From UBA5972 sp964466385 (lineage in GTDB: Bacteria; Pseudomonadota; Alphaproteobacteria; Rhodobacterales; Rhodobacteraceae), in assembly GCA_964466385.1 (NCBI GenBank), contig CAYXNM010000004.1:1-38790 (forward strand): DNA of 38,790 nt. The letters run 5' to 3'. Under the pieces are notes generated by a model. It saw only the letters and a program-made list of their open reading frames with translations. It made no database searches and was not told where the DNA came from. This document shows positions 7,404-15,442 of the stretch, one piece after another. Each line of letters opens with the position of its first letter. The first letter of the stretch is position 1. The position numbers and the translations under genes are program-made.

Positions 7404-9277
7404 TGGCCGATCAGATTGACATGCGCGCACTTGCCGCCGAGAAAACCAAAGGCGAGATGGAATATCGGTCTCTGACGTTTGATCGAGCGGCGGTCAATGT
7501 CGACGATCGCCGTGTGGATATGGCGATGTCGAGCGAACAGCCGGTCGAACGATGGTTCGGAAATGAAATTCTCGATCATCGGGCGGAAGCAATTGATGTA
7601 TCCTTCATGGGGTCGGGAATGGCGCCGTTGTTGTTGGATCACAAAAGTGATCAACAGATCGGGGTGGTTGAGGACGTAAGTCTCGGCGCCGACAAGAAAT
7701 TTCGTGGAACCGTCCGTTTCAGTAAAAACGTGACGGCGAGTGAGGTATTCGATGATGTTGCGGATGGTATCCGCAGCAACGTGTCCATTGGTTATCGCAT
7801 CAGTGAAATGGTGCTGGAATCGAGGGACGAAAAGAACGGCGACACGTATCGTGCCGTCAAATGGCAACCGCTTGAGGTCAGCATTGTCTCAGTTCCCGCC
7901 GACAGGACAGTCGGCGTTGGACGGGCAGCGGCAAAAGCAGCCGAACCCAAATCGAAACAGGAGAATGAGACAATGCCTGATGCCAAAGACATGATTGTCA
8001 AAGACAAGACGGGGAATGCCCGTTCCCCGAATGAAATCAGCGAGGAAATGCGTGCTCAATTTGCGGCGCAACGTGACGACGCCGTGAAGGCGGCTCTGCG
8101 TGATGCGGCTGACATCGAGGCGCTTGGCGCCAAGCACAACCAACAGGAGATGGCCCGCAAGGCGCTCAAGGACGGCGTTGACATCGCCACGTTCCGAGGT
8201 CAGTTGCTGGATGTCATCGGCAACAAGCCGCTGGAAACCGCCGAAATCGGTATGACCGATGGCGAACGTCAAGAGTTCTCGATGATCCGGATGCTGAATG
8301 CGCTGGCCAATCCGCAGGTTCGCGTTGCGCAGGAAGCCGCCGCCTTCGAGTTCGAGGCGTGTTCCGCCGCCGCCGAGAAATACGGTCGGTCGGCCAAGGG
8401 TACGGTCATTCCGGTCGATGTCATGGCCAGTTGGGGCAAGCGTGATCTGTCCGCCGGTGTGGACACCAACATCGTGTTTGATGATACCCGGCCCGGATCG
8501 TTCATTGAACTTTTGCGCAACGCTTCCAGCGTGATGCAGGCCGGCGCGACGATGTTGACCGGGTTGCAGGGTGATGTGAAGATTCCGACGAAGGCCACTG
8601 CGTCATCGACCGGCTGGGTTTCGACCGAAGGCGGCGCTGTTGCTGAAAGCGAACCGACTTTCGGTCAGGTGTCGATGACGCCGAAACTGGTTGGCGGGTT
8701 CACCGATGTGACGCGCCAGATGCTGCAACAGGCAAGTCTTGGCATGGAAGGTCTGATCCGTGCCGATCTGGGTGCGGCGATTGGCTTGGCCATCGACCTG
8801 GGCGGGTTGGAAGGTTCGGGATCGAGCGGACAACCGACTGGCATCAAGAACACGACCGGCATCAACGCGCCGACCAGCTTCGCCGGTGTCAATCCGACGC
8901 GGGCCGAGGTCATTGCCATGAAAACGGCGGTCGCTGAGGATAACGCTCTGATGGGCAATCTGGCGTTCATCCTGAATGCGACGATGGCCGGCGCGTTGGA
9001 AAATACGGTTGTCGACTCCGGTTCCGGTCGGTTCGTCTACGAGGACAATGGCCAGATGGTTGGTCGGCGCGCTCTGTTGTCGAACCAGGTGACTGCCGGC
9101 GACTTGTATTTCGGCAACTTCTCGGACCTGTTGCTGGGGTTCTGGGGCGGTCTGGACATCCTGGTCGATCCTTACACCGCCAGCACCACCGGCACCGTGC
9201 GGATTGTCGCCATGCAGACGGTCGACGTGGCGGTGCGTCACGCGGTCAGTTTCGCAGTCAACAACGACGGCGTGTAA
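7403..9277 (+). CDS. fused prohead protease and HK97-type major capsid protein
   Basis: A 624-residue fusion. Residues 15-175 match S78 prohead proteases: conserved His in LLLDH (H80), a candidate nucleophile Ser in SNVSIGY (S128) and the EVSIVSVPADRTVG strand near 158-171. A charged, helical linker (about 190-290) resembles the scaffolding delta domain. The rest is an HK97-fold capsid protein, with RPGSFIELLRNASSVMQAGA and the later AIDLGGLEGSGSSGQPTGI loop. Such fusions are known in phages and prophages. The protease should cut in the linker to free mature capsid. A strong internal start (ATG 7973) may make capsid without protease. TAA stop, then a small hairpin. Confidence 0.93.
   Translation: MADQIDMRALAAEKTKGEMEYRSLTFDRAAVNVDDRRVDMAMSSEQPVERWFGNEILDHRAEAIDVSFMGSGMAPLLLDHKSDQQIGVVEDVSLGADKKFRGTVRFSKNVTASEVFDDVADGIRSNVSIGYRISEMVLESRDEKNGDTYRAVKWQPLEVSIVSVPADRTVGVGRAAAKAAEPKSKQENETMPDAKDMIVKDKTGNARSPNEISEEMRAQFAAQRDDAVKAALRDAADIEALGAKHNQQEMARKALKDGVDIATFRGQLLDVIGNKPLETAEIGMTDGERQEFSMIRMLNALANPQVRVAQEAAAFEFEACSAAAEKYGRSAKGTVIPVDVMASWGKRDLSAGVDTNIVFDDTRPGSFIELLRNASSVMQAGATMLTGLQGDVKIPTKATASSTGWVSTEGGAVAESEPTFGQVSMTPKLVGGFTDVTRQMLQQASLGMEGLIRADLGAAIGLAIDLGGLEGSGSSGQPTGIKNTTGINAPTSFAGVNPTRAEVIAMKTAVAEDNALMGNLAFILNATMAGALENTVVDSGSGRFVYEDNGQMVGRRALLSNQVTAGDLYFGNFSDLLLGFWGGLDILVDPYTASTTGTVRIVAMQTVDVAVRHAVSFAVNNDGV
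7959..7975 (+). promoter_or_regulatory. internal ribosome-binding site and start in protease-capsid gene
   Basis: AGGAGA at 7959-7964 lies 8 nt before an in-frame ATG at 7973 (residue 191 of the fusion, MPDAKDMIV). It falls between the protease domain and the delta-like linker. Translation from here would give a 434-residue linker-plus-capsid protein, supplying excess capsid over protease much as nested starts supply scaffold in lambda. Position and spacing are seen; use is inferred. Confidence 0.55.
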
Positions 9278-9296
9278 GTGCTGACAACGGCAAAGG

Positions 9297-9317
9297 GGTG
9301 GGCTGTAGTGGCCCGCC
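9297..9317 (+). other. short hairpin after capsid gene
   Basis: GGTGGGC (9297-9303) and GCCCGCC (9311-9317) can pair over 7 bp (one G-U) with a 7-nt loop, 20 bp after the capsid stop. No T-run follows, so it is more likely an mRNA-stabilising or weak attenuating structure than a full terminator. Confidence 0.3.
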
Positions 9318-9340
9318 TCGACCGGAATGGAGAAACGGAA

Positions 9341-9532
9341 ATGGCGAACTATTTGGTACTCAAGGGGTCGATGGCGAACGGGAAGCGGTGCGCTGTTGGC
9401 GATGTGGTGTCGCTGAGCGGCGCAGACGCTCGTGAGATGGTCAATCTTGGTCGGGTTGAACCGACTGACGCCAAGGTGAGCAAGGCGGCCACTGTGACCA
9501 CACGCAAGGCCAAGATGCCTGGAGTCAAGTGA
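9341..9532 (+). CDS. small protein after capsid
   Basis: A 63-residue product (MANYLVLKGSMANGKRCAVG...). The opening, a short beta-rich segment followed by GDVVSLSGADAREMVNLGRVEP, recurs in small proteins next to phage capsid genes and in SH3-like minor head proteins. Start ATG 9341 is chosen over an upstream in-frame GTG at 9278 because GGAGAAACGGAA precedes it. The C-terminus is Lys/Ala-rich. Position suggests a head-decoration or head-completion role, but I cannot name it. Confidence 0.65.
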   Translation: MANYLVLKGSMANGKRCAVGDVVSLSGADAREMVNLGRVEPTDAKVSKAATVTTRKAKMPGVK

Positions 9533-9533
9533 T

Positions 9534-9689
9534 ATGCGCGAGATCAAGATGACATCCGACGCCACAATCAACGGCAAGCGCGTCAAGAAAAACACCAAGC
9601 AGAAGGTTGACTTCGGCATGGCTGAAAAACTGATCGGTCGCGGGCTGGCCAAGGACGCCAAGGACGTTGAGCATGTCGATCGAGAGTGA
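9534..9689 (+). CDS. small basic protein between head genes
   Basis: A 51-residue, Lys-rich frame beginning ATG 9534, one base after the previous stop, and overlapping the next gene by 17 bp. Sequence such as MTSDATINGKRVKKNTKQKV, then DFGMAEKLIGRGLA, resembles the previous protein in shape (short strands, then a helix). The tight packing and lack of any other gene in 9533-9672 support it being real. Function unknown; a small head-completion factor is possible. Confidence 0.6.
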   Translation: MREIKMTSDATINGKRVKKNTKQKVDFGMAEKLIGRGLAKDAKDVEHVDRE

Positions 9690-9969
9690 CGCCGATCGAG
9701 TTGTGTTCTTGACCGCTACTGATTTTGGCGTTTCGATCACGTACAATGCGGCCACTATTTACGGTGTGTTTGATAACGAAACTGTTGAGGTAGATGGCGC
9801 GGTCGGCGTGCCTTTGCTAAAGGAACGTCCGCAGGTCGAGGTTCGCACCAGTGACATTCCGAGTATCACACAGAGCGAAACCTTTATCATCGCGGGCGTA
9901 TCCTACACGGTCGCCGCGTGGTATCACGATGGCACCGGCATGACCCGTGTCGAGTTGGAGAAAGTATGA
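9673..9969 (+). CDS. head-tail joining protein, gpFII-like
   Basis: A 98-residue mostly beta protein with the pattern of lambda gpFII-type attachment proteins: a central ATIYGVFDNETVEVDG strand pair, then PQVEVRTSDIPSITQSETF, then IIAGVSYTVAAWYHDGTGMTRVELEKV. It would cap the filled head and provide the tail docking surface. ATG 9673 is preferred over an upstream TTG at 9667. The next gene starts in its stop (ATGA at 9966-9969). Confidence 0.75.
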   Translation: MSIESDADRVVFLTATDFGVSITYNAATIYGVFDNETVEVDGAVGVPLLKERPQVEVRTSDIPSITQSETFIIAGVSYTVAAWYHDGTGMTRVELEKV

Positions 9970-10409
9970 GTCACGTTCGTCAACAGATCAGAGAGCGTGT
10001 TGTTGCTGATTTGACGGCAGATGTGACTGCGGTTGCTGGTCGGGTGTACGACACGCAGTTCTACGCGCTGCGGGATGGGAACTTGCCTGGAATCGCCGTG
10101 TATTCACCGAACGAAGTTATCGTGTCGTTGTCGATGGGGCCGTCGCATATTACTCGGAATTTGACTATTTTTGTCGATATTTACGTTGCTGCGAATACCT
10201 TGGCGCCCGGAACGTCCGATGCGATCTGTGCTGAAATCGAAACTTCGCTTGGTACTGATTTTACCGCCAATGGATTGGCCAAAGAGATGAATTTGGTTGC
10301 TACGGATTCTGAATATCTTGACCATAGCGAGACCAAAGTCGTACTTACGAGAATGACATTCGACGTGCAATATGTTACGTCGAGAACGGATGCCGAAACC
10401 GCCAGATAG
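9966..10409 (+). CDS. tail terminator / minor tail protein (gpU-like position)
   Basis: A 147-residue protein: MSHVRQQIRERVVADLTA, then a beta-rich body (LPGIAVYSPNEVI, ITRNLTIFVDIYVAANT) and a helix (DAICAEIETSL) ending in a strand (TKVVLTRMTFDVQYVT). This alpha/beta pattern is that of tail terminator proteins (lambda gpU, phage tail protein U superfamily), which end tube polymerisation and join the head. The position between gpFII-like and tail tube proteins agrees. ATG 9966 overlaps the previous stop. Confidence 0.65.
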   Translation: MSHVRQQIRERVVADLTADVTAVAGRVYDTQFYALRDGNLPGIAVYSPNEVIVSLSMGPSHITRNLTIFVDIYVAANTLAPGTSDAICAEIETSLGTDFTANGLAKEMNLVATDSEYLDHSETKVVLTRMTFDVQYVTSRTDAETAR

Positions 10410-10420
10410 GAGAACTTGAT

Positions 10421-10813
10421 ATGGCCACACACACTGGTAAGGAAGGTGTCGTTAAAATCGACGCCAATACTGTGGCGGAAGTGCGCAGTTTTGACGTTAC
10501 TGAGGACATCGACACCGTTGATGACACGGTGATGGGCGACACTGCCAAGACTCACATTGCGCTTTACACCGGATGGAGCGGCAGTTGTTCGGTTCTGTGG
10601 GATGACACCGACACGACTGGTCAAGGCGCGATGACGGTCGGCGCCAGCGTCACCATTGCTTTTCAGCCGGAAGGCGATACGACAGGTGACGCCAAGATCA
10701 GCGGCACGGCCACCGTGACCAGCCGGAAAATTGGCGCAACGCATGACGGCGTGACTGAAATGAGCCTCGATCTGCTCGGCAACGGCGCACTTGTTACCGG
10801 GACGGCTGCGTGA
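10421..10813 (+). CDS. major tail tube protein
   Basis: A 130-residue protein with AGGAGAA 6-12 nt before its ATG. It starts ATHTGKEGVVKIDANTVAEV, then RSFDVTEDIDTVDDTVMGDT, and continues WSGSCSVLWDDTD; this pattern of paired strands with a DDT segment is typical of tail tube proteins of siphophages. Hexameric rings would stack to form the tube. It sits immediately before the tail assembly chaperone pair, the usual siphophage order. GTG/ATG of the next gene overlaps its stop. Confidence 0.8.
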   Translation: MATHTGKEGVVKIDANTVAEVRSFDVTEDIDTVDDTVMGDTAKTHIALYTGWSGSCSVLWDDTDTTGQGAMTVGASVTIAFQPEGDTTGDAKISGTATVTSRKIGATHDGVTEMSLDLLGNGALVTGTAA

Positions 10814-11151
10814 TGAGCGAGCTTGTTGATCGTATCAGGGCGGCGCAGGCCAAAGCCGGTCCCGGATCCATTTCCATCGAGGTCGAGGCTTGGGGGATCA
10901 CCGTTTACGCGGCGCCTGTTCAAGTGCGAGAGTTGAACAGGTGGATGCGAAAATACCCCGACTATCCGAACAGCACGTTGCCGGAAATGATGGTGGATGT
11001 GGTCATTGACAAGGCGTGCGACAAGGATGGCAACAAGCTGTTCACGCTCGAAAACAAAATGGACCTGATGGCCGAACCGCCGGGACGTATCGCGACGATA
11101 TGGGCCGAGATTTTCAATCCCGGAACGATTGAGGATCACGAAAAAAACTGA
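10813..11151 (+). CDS. tail assembly chaperone, short (G-like) form
   Basis: A 112-residue acidic/helical protein, positioned between tail tube and tape measure genes like lambda gpG. It ends with the codons GAA AAA AAC TGA, which contain a slippery heptamer directly before the stop. The short form is made by normal termination. Chaperones of this type bind the tape measure protein during tail assembly and are absent from the virion. ATG 10813 shares its A with the previous TGA. Confidence 0.8.
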   Translation: MSELVDRIRAAQAKAGPGSISIEVEAWGITVYAAPVQVRELNRWMRKYPDYPNSTLPEMMVDVVIDKACDKDGNKLFTLENKMDLMAEPPGRIATIWAEIFNPGTIEDHEKN

Positions 11152-11285
11152 GGGGCGATCCGTGGCGCAGGAATCTGATCGGGCTGGCGGATCGCCTTGG
11201 AAAGACGATAGCGGAAATTGAACAGATCACGGTCGATGAGTTCAATGAGTGGATCGCATATTTCAGGTTGAAGGATAAGGATTGA
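10813..11285 (+). CDS. tail assembly chaperone, frameshifted (GT-like) form
   Basis: A -1 shift at 11142-11148 (A_AAA_AAC) bypasses the TGA at 11149 and continues in the other frame to TGA 11283-11285, giving about 157 residues. The added T-like segment starts LRGDPWRRNLIGLADRLGKT and ends EFNEWIAYFRLKDKD, closely resembling T-type extensions of siphophage chaperones. It has no usable start of its own and fills the gap before the tape measure gene, which starts in its stop (TGATG). As in lambda, the ratio of short to long form would set chaperone function. Confidence 0.85.
11142..11148 (+). promoter_or_regulatory. programmed -1 ribosomal frameshift site A_AAA_AAC
   Basis: In the chaperone reading frame the codons are GAA (11140) AAA (11143) AAC (11146) TGA (11149), so bases 11142-11148 form the X_XXY_YYZ heptamer A_AAA_AAC. 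Slipping back one base opens the downstream T-like frame. No strong pseudoknot is obvious by eye, though the GGGGCGAT region and the later GGGCTGG may pair with downstream CC-rich bases. Confidence 0.85.
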
Positions 11286-13525
11286 TGGCCACACCGATTC
11301 AAATTCAGGTTCGGGTTGACTCGGGTGGCGCTGAAACCGCGATGCGGCGGGTTCAGAAAGAGACCGACACGCTAAGTCGCAAGGTGAAAAGCGCCAATGG
11401 CGCGATGAACCAATACGGCAAGACTGTATCTCGTGACGCTACTCGTGCGAATCGGCAGTGGCGTAGTTCGTTGCAGCAGGCTGGTTTTCAGTTCGGTGAC
11501 TTTGCAGTGCAGGTGCAAAACGGCACCAATAAAATGCAAGCGTTCGGTCAGCAAGGATCGCAGCTTGCCGGTGTATTTGGGCCAATCGGCGCTCTTGTGG
11601 GTGCCGGCATTGCTATTTTCTCTGCACTTTATACGGCCATAAGCAAGTCGCGCGAAGCTGCGGCGGGTGCGTCGAGCGATATTAAAACGCTGGGCGATGC
11701 GCTTGACGCGATGGGCAAGGTAGCCGAGGTTTCGAGTGGTGACATTGATACTTATCTGACCATGGCGTTTCGTGAAAGTGCCGACGCGGTTCGTGATTTG
11801 GTGACTGCGTTGCGTGACGCACGGTTCGCGGAAATAATGACGTCTGTTGAAAAACATACGAAAAGTGCCGCCAGTTCTACGGACGCTTATGTTTCTGGGT
11901 TTGATAATGCAGTTGCGTTGATGGGTGAGTTTAGTGCCAAAGGCGACACGGCTGAGCAGGTTCAAGAAAGATACGCTAACAAAATTGGTGCCACCAGGGA
12001 TCAGTTGATAAGAATGCAAGCGGCGTTTCATAACATTTCCGGCGCTGAAAACATGAATGATCTTGTAAAGGCATTAGCTGAGGCAAGATCAGCCGCCGCT
12101 GACATCAGCGGGCCGATTGGCGAAAAGATGTCGAAGGTGATTGATAATTTTGCGAAGGCGAACGGTGTTCTCGAAACAATTTCAAACGAAGCCGGGAAGA
12201 GTCGAATCAGTGTCAAGTCGCTGGTGGATATGTTTGGTGAGTTAGATAACATATCGAAAGTATCCGCTTCTGATTTGGTGTCTGCGTTTGGTGACAGTTC
12301 TGTGGCCGTTCAGCAATTGTTGAGCGCAGGCGCGCAGTCTAAATTTGCCGCAGTTTCAACAGCAACTAGCGCGTTAGCGAAACAAATAGAAGCGGTTGGC
12401 ATCGAAGCGGGCGCATCGGCTGATCAAATGGTCAAGATCGGTGCGGCGACGAAGGAATTGACCACAGCAAGCGACATGCAGTCTTTCATTGTCGCATTGG
12501 CTGATGCCCGCGCCGAAGCGGAGAAAATCGGCGGGTCGGTTGGCGATGCCGTGATTGCCGCAATTGTCGAGATGGCAAACAAAGCTGACATATTGAAAGG
12601 TATCCTTGGCGATGCCGCCGATGAGGCTGTGCGAATAGCTGACGGATTGTCAGATGCCGTCAAGATTCGATTGGCTAACTCAAAACTCAGGTCTGGTGTG
12701 GCAAATGGCAATCTTCCGCCAGAAGCGTTGAGTGACCTGCAATTGACTAAAGAACAAATTGCCGCCCAAAGAGTGTTGGAGGGAATCCTTGCGAGACGTC
12801 GCGCTGCCAACAGCAGTCGCGGTAGTGGTCGTAGTGTCGGTGGTGGCGCGGCAACTGTGGACAAATTGTCGCAATCCTACAAGCAATTGCTGACCGCATT
12901 GAAGCCTGCCACAACGCAATCGGAAAAATACGCCGCCGCTGTGGACACAATTAACAAAGCTATGGCGGGCGGGTTGATTGCCAATCAGCAAGAATACACG
13001 CACATGCTTGACTTGGCAAACAAGAAGTATGGCGAGGCTGCGCAACGCATCGCTGATATGCAAGACATTGCCGATTCAATGGAACAAGCGTTTTCGGACG
13101 GTTTCATGTCAATCATCAATCATACCGATACGGTTGCGGGTGCGTTCAAGAAAATGGCATCGTCCGTTGTTTCCGAATTGTTCCGTATTCTCGTTGTGCA
13201 AAGGTTGGTGGGCAGTTTCAACGCTGCTACTGGTACTGGATCGGGTCTTGCGGGCGTCTTCGGAAAAGCACTGTCATTCGAGGGTGGTGGTTCAACCGGG
13301 TTCGGAATACGATCAGGCGGCGTTGATGGAAAAGGCGGGTTCATGGCGGTTTTGCATCCAAACGAAACCGTGATTGACCACAAGTCTGCCAATCGCAACG
13401 GGTCGCCAAGTCAAAATATTGTGGTCAACATCAGCACCCCGAACGCCGAGAGTTTCCGACAATCGCGTGCGCAGGTATCGTCCGACATTGCTCGTGCCGT
13501 CGCCATGGGCCGGAGGGGTATCTGA
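11285..13525 (+). CDS. tail tape measure protein
   Basis: A 746-residue protein. The N-terminus (IQVRVDSGGAETAMRRVQKE) and the following charged helices are typical of tape measures, as are the hydrophobic segment LAGVFGPIGALVGAGIAIFSALYTAIS (split here into LAGVFGPIGALVGAG and IAIFSALYTA), long Ala-rich helices and a Gly-rich C-terminal end with VLHPNETVIDH. The C-terminal MEQAFSDGFMSIINHTDTVA region followed by FKKMASSVVSELFRILVVQ matches the phage lambda-family tape measure C-terminus. It sets tail length and helps DNA ejection. Start ATG 11285 sits in the stop of the frameshifted chaperone. Confidence 0.92.
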   Translation: MATPIQIQVRVDSGGAETAMRRVQKETDTLSRKVKSANGAMNQYGKTVSRDATRANRQWRSSLQQAGFQFGDFAVQVQNGTNKMQAFGQQGSQLAGVFGPIGALVGAGIAIFSALYTAISKSREAAAGASSDIKTLGDALDAMGKVAEVSSGDIDTYLTMAFRESADAVRDLVTALRDARFAEIMTSVEKHTKSAASSTDAYVSGFDNAVALMGEFSAKGDTAEQVQERYANKIGATRDQLIRMQAAFHNISGAENMNDLVKALAEARSAAADISGPIGEKMSKVIDNFAKANGVLETISNEAGKSRISVKSLVDMFGELDNISKVSASDLVSAFGDSSVAVQQLLSAGAQSKFAAVSTATSALAKQIEAVGIEAGASADQMVKIGAATKELTTASDMQSFIVALADARAEAEKIGGSVGDAVIAAIVEMANKADILKGILGDAADEAVRIADGLSDAVKIRLANSKLRSGVANGNLPPEALSDLQLTKEQIAAQRVLEGILARRRAANSSRGSGRSVGGGAATVDKLSQSYKQLLTALKPATTQSEKYAAAVDTINKAMAGGLIANQQEYTHMLDLANKKYGEAAQRIADMQDIADSMEQAFSDGFMSIINHTDTVAGAFKKMASSVVSELFRILVVQRLVGSFNAATGTGSGLAGVFGKALSFEGGGSTGFGIRSGGVDGKGGFMAVLHPNETVIDHKSANRNGSPSQNIVVNISTPNAESFRQSRAQVSSDIARAVAMGRRGI

Positions 13526-14151
13526 TGGCATTTGTTGAGGTGCAATTCCCGACTAATATCAGTAGCGGCGCGCGCGGCGGTCCCGAGCGGCGAACGCAGA
13601 TCGTGACCCTGGCCGGTGGCAATGAAGAACGCAACGCCAGTTGGGCTAACTCCCGGCGGAACTACGACGCGGCGTTCGGCGTTCGGGGAGCAGATGATCT
13701 TGCGGCGGTGGTGGATTTCTTCGAAGCCCGCAACGGACGGCTGATCGGCTTTCGCTGGAAGGACTGGAGCGATTACAAGTCTGGTGTTCCGTCCGCGACG
13801 GTCGCAAATACGGATCAGGCGATTGGCACTGGCGACGGCGCGACGGTGGCATTTCAGTTGGTCAAGGCTTATACTTCGGGCGCGGTGACGTGGTCGCGGA
13901 CGATCACCAAGCCGGTTTCGGGGACCGTTGTGGTGGCGCTGGACGGGGTTGATCAACCGACTGGATGGTCAGTCGATACCACAACGGGAATTGTTACGTT
14001 TACCGCAGCGCCAGGGAGCGGTGTAGCAGTGACGGCAGGGTTCGAGTTCGACGTGCCGGTGCGGTTCGATGCCGATCGGCTGGATGTGTCAATGAGCATC
14101 GAAAGTGCCGGATCTATCGCGTCCGTCCCGTTGATCGAGGTGCGGATATGA
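13525..14151 (+). CDS. distal tail protein, DUF2460 (GTA-like)
   Basis: A 208-residue DUF2460 protein, the distal tail component in gene transfer agents and related phages. Typical features are the early PERRTQIVTLAGGNEERNA, then RRNYDAAFGVRGADDLAAVV and FFEARNGRLIGFRWKDWSDY; the C-terminus ends in RFDADRLDVSMSIESAG. It would form the ring joining the tail tube to the hub. It begins in the tape measure stop (TGATG) and overlaps the next gene by ATGA, the first of four genes in GTA tail-tip order. Confidence 0.92.
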   Translation: MAFVEVQFPTNISSGARGGPERRTQIVTLAGGNEERNASWANSRRNYDAAFGVRGADDLAAVVDFFEARNGRLIGFRWKDWSDYKSGVPSATVANTDQAIGTGDGATVAFQLVKAYTSGAVTWSRTITKPVSGTVVVALDGVDQPTGWSVDTTTGIVTFTAAPGSGVAVTAGFEFDVPVRFDADRLDVSMSIESAGSIASVPLIEVRI

Positions 14152-15032
14152 AATCGCTGGGCGCAGGGCTGGCGGCACATATCGCTACGGGCGAGACAAC
14201 ACTTGCGTGGTGCTGGCGGCTGACGCGCACAGATGCGGTTGTTTACGGCTTCACCGATCACGATCTGGATCTGACATTCGATAGCACCACGTTCGAACCG
14301 GACAGCGGTTTTATCGCGTCGGAACTGCGCGGCGATGACAACCTGGGCGTCGATGCTCAGGATGCCGAGGGCGTGCTCAGTTCTGGCCGGATCACCGAGA
14401 GCGACATTGCCGGCGGGCTGTGGGACGGCGCGACGGTCGAGGTGTGGCGGGTGAATTGGGCCGACACCAGTCAACGGGTGCAGATGCGGGCCGGGCAGAT
14501 CGGGCAGGTGCGGCGCGGCAAAGTGGTGTTTACCGCCGAGATGCGCAGTTTGGCGCACGTTCTCGATCAGCAGGTGGGACGGACGTTTCAAGGGACGTGC
14601 GATGCGGTGCTGGGCGATGCGCGTTGCACGATCGACCTTGAGAGCGCGAGTTACAAAGGCAGCGGCACTGTGGCCACAGTCAACCGGGATCGGGCGTTCA
14701 CGGCGACGGGCCTGGGCGCGTTCGTGACGGATTGGTTCTCATCCGGCACGCTGGTTTGGGCGACGGGCGGCAATGCGGGCCTGTCTGTGGAGGTCGCGCG
14801 GCACGTGTTGGCGATCGGCACTGTGACCATCACGCTATTGAGCGAGCCGTTGGCGACGATCGCGACGAGCGACACTTTCACCATTCGCGCCGGGTGCGAC
14901 AAGGCGTTTGCGACGTGCCGCGACAAATTCACCAACACCGCGAATTTTCGCGGCTTCCCGCATATTCCGGGTAACGATTCAGTGCTGCGGATTGCCAAGG
15001 TGGCGAACATCAATGACGGGAGTGTGCTGTGA
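14148..15032 (+). CDS. tail hub protein, DUF2163 (GTA-like)
   Basis: A 294-residue DUF2163 protein. Characteristic stretches are TTLAWCWRLTRTDAVVYGFT followed by DHDLDL, the AEGVLSSGRITESDIAGGLW segment and the Cys-containing end GCDKAFATCRDKFTNTANFR with FPHIPGND. In GTA particles this family forms the hub/iron-binding tip protein; conserved Cys here fit metal or disulphide binding. Start ATG 14148 is set by the ATGA overlap with DUF2460; a longer upstream frame exists but is a shadow of that gene. Confidence 0.92.
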   Translation: MKSLGAGLAAHIATGETTLAWCWRLTRTDAVVYGFTDHDLDLTFDSTTFEPDSGFIASELRGDDNLGVDAQDAEGVLSSGRITESDIAGGLWDGATVEVWRVNWADTSQRVQMRAGQIGQVRRGKVVFTAEMRSLAHVLDQQVGRTFQGTCDAVLGDARCTIDLESASYKGSGTVATVNRDRAFTATGLGAFVTDWFSSGTLVWATGGNAGLSVEVARHVLAIGTVTITLLSEPLATIATSDTFTIRAGCDKAFATCRDKFTNTANFRGFPHIPGNDSVLRIAKVANINDGSVL

Positions 15033-15442
15033 TCGTCGCCGCTGCCCGCCTCTGGCTGGGGACGCCCTATCACGATCAGGCATCGGTGCACGGCGTCGGG
15101 TGCGATTGCCTCGGGTTGGCGCGCGGCGTTTGGCGCGACATGATCGGTGACGAGCCGTTGCTAGTGCCACCATATTCCCGCGACTGGGGCGAGGTCGGTC
15201 AGATCGAGATGCTATCGGAGGCGTGCCGTCACGCCAGAATGACCGAGGTCCGCGAGCCGGTCGCCGGGGCGCTGGTGTTGTTCCGGATGCGCGAGCGCGC
15301 CATCGCCAAACACTGTGCGATCTGCACCGGCCAGACGCTGATCCATGCGCGCGAGAAACTGGGCGTGATCGAGGAACCGTTCACGGCGGCGTGGCGTCGG
15401 CGAATGGCGTTCGTGTTCCTCTATCCGGTGGGGGCTGTCTGA
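15029..15442 (+). CDS. NlpC/P60 tail-tip peptidase
   Basis: A 137-residue cysteine peptidase of the NlpC/P60 family found in GTA and phage tail tips. The catalytic Cys lies in GCDCLGLARG (C27), with His in AKHCAI (H95) and a further polar His at H106. It would cut peptidoglycan peptides during DNA entry. The length fits the short single-domain version (about 140). ATG 15029 overlaps the hub stop, and its own stop overlaps the start of the megatron gene. Confidence 0.92.
   Translation: MIVAAARLWLGTPYHDQASVHGVGCDCLGLARGVWRDMIGDEPLLVPPYSRDWGEVGQIEMLSEACRHARMTEVREPVAGALVLFRMRERAIAKHCAICTGQTLIHAREKLGVIEEPFTAAWRRRMAFVFLYPVGAV

Noticed and set aside
6623..7430. Several 70-260-codon frames opposite or inside the portal and capsid genes
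   Set aside because: Shadow frames in GC-rich coding DNA, with basic, Arg-rich products and no start signals.
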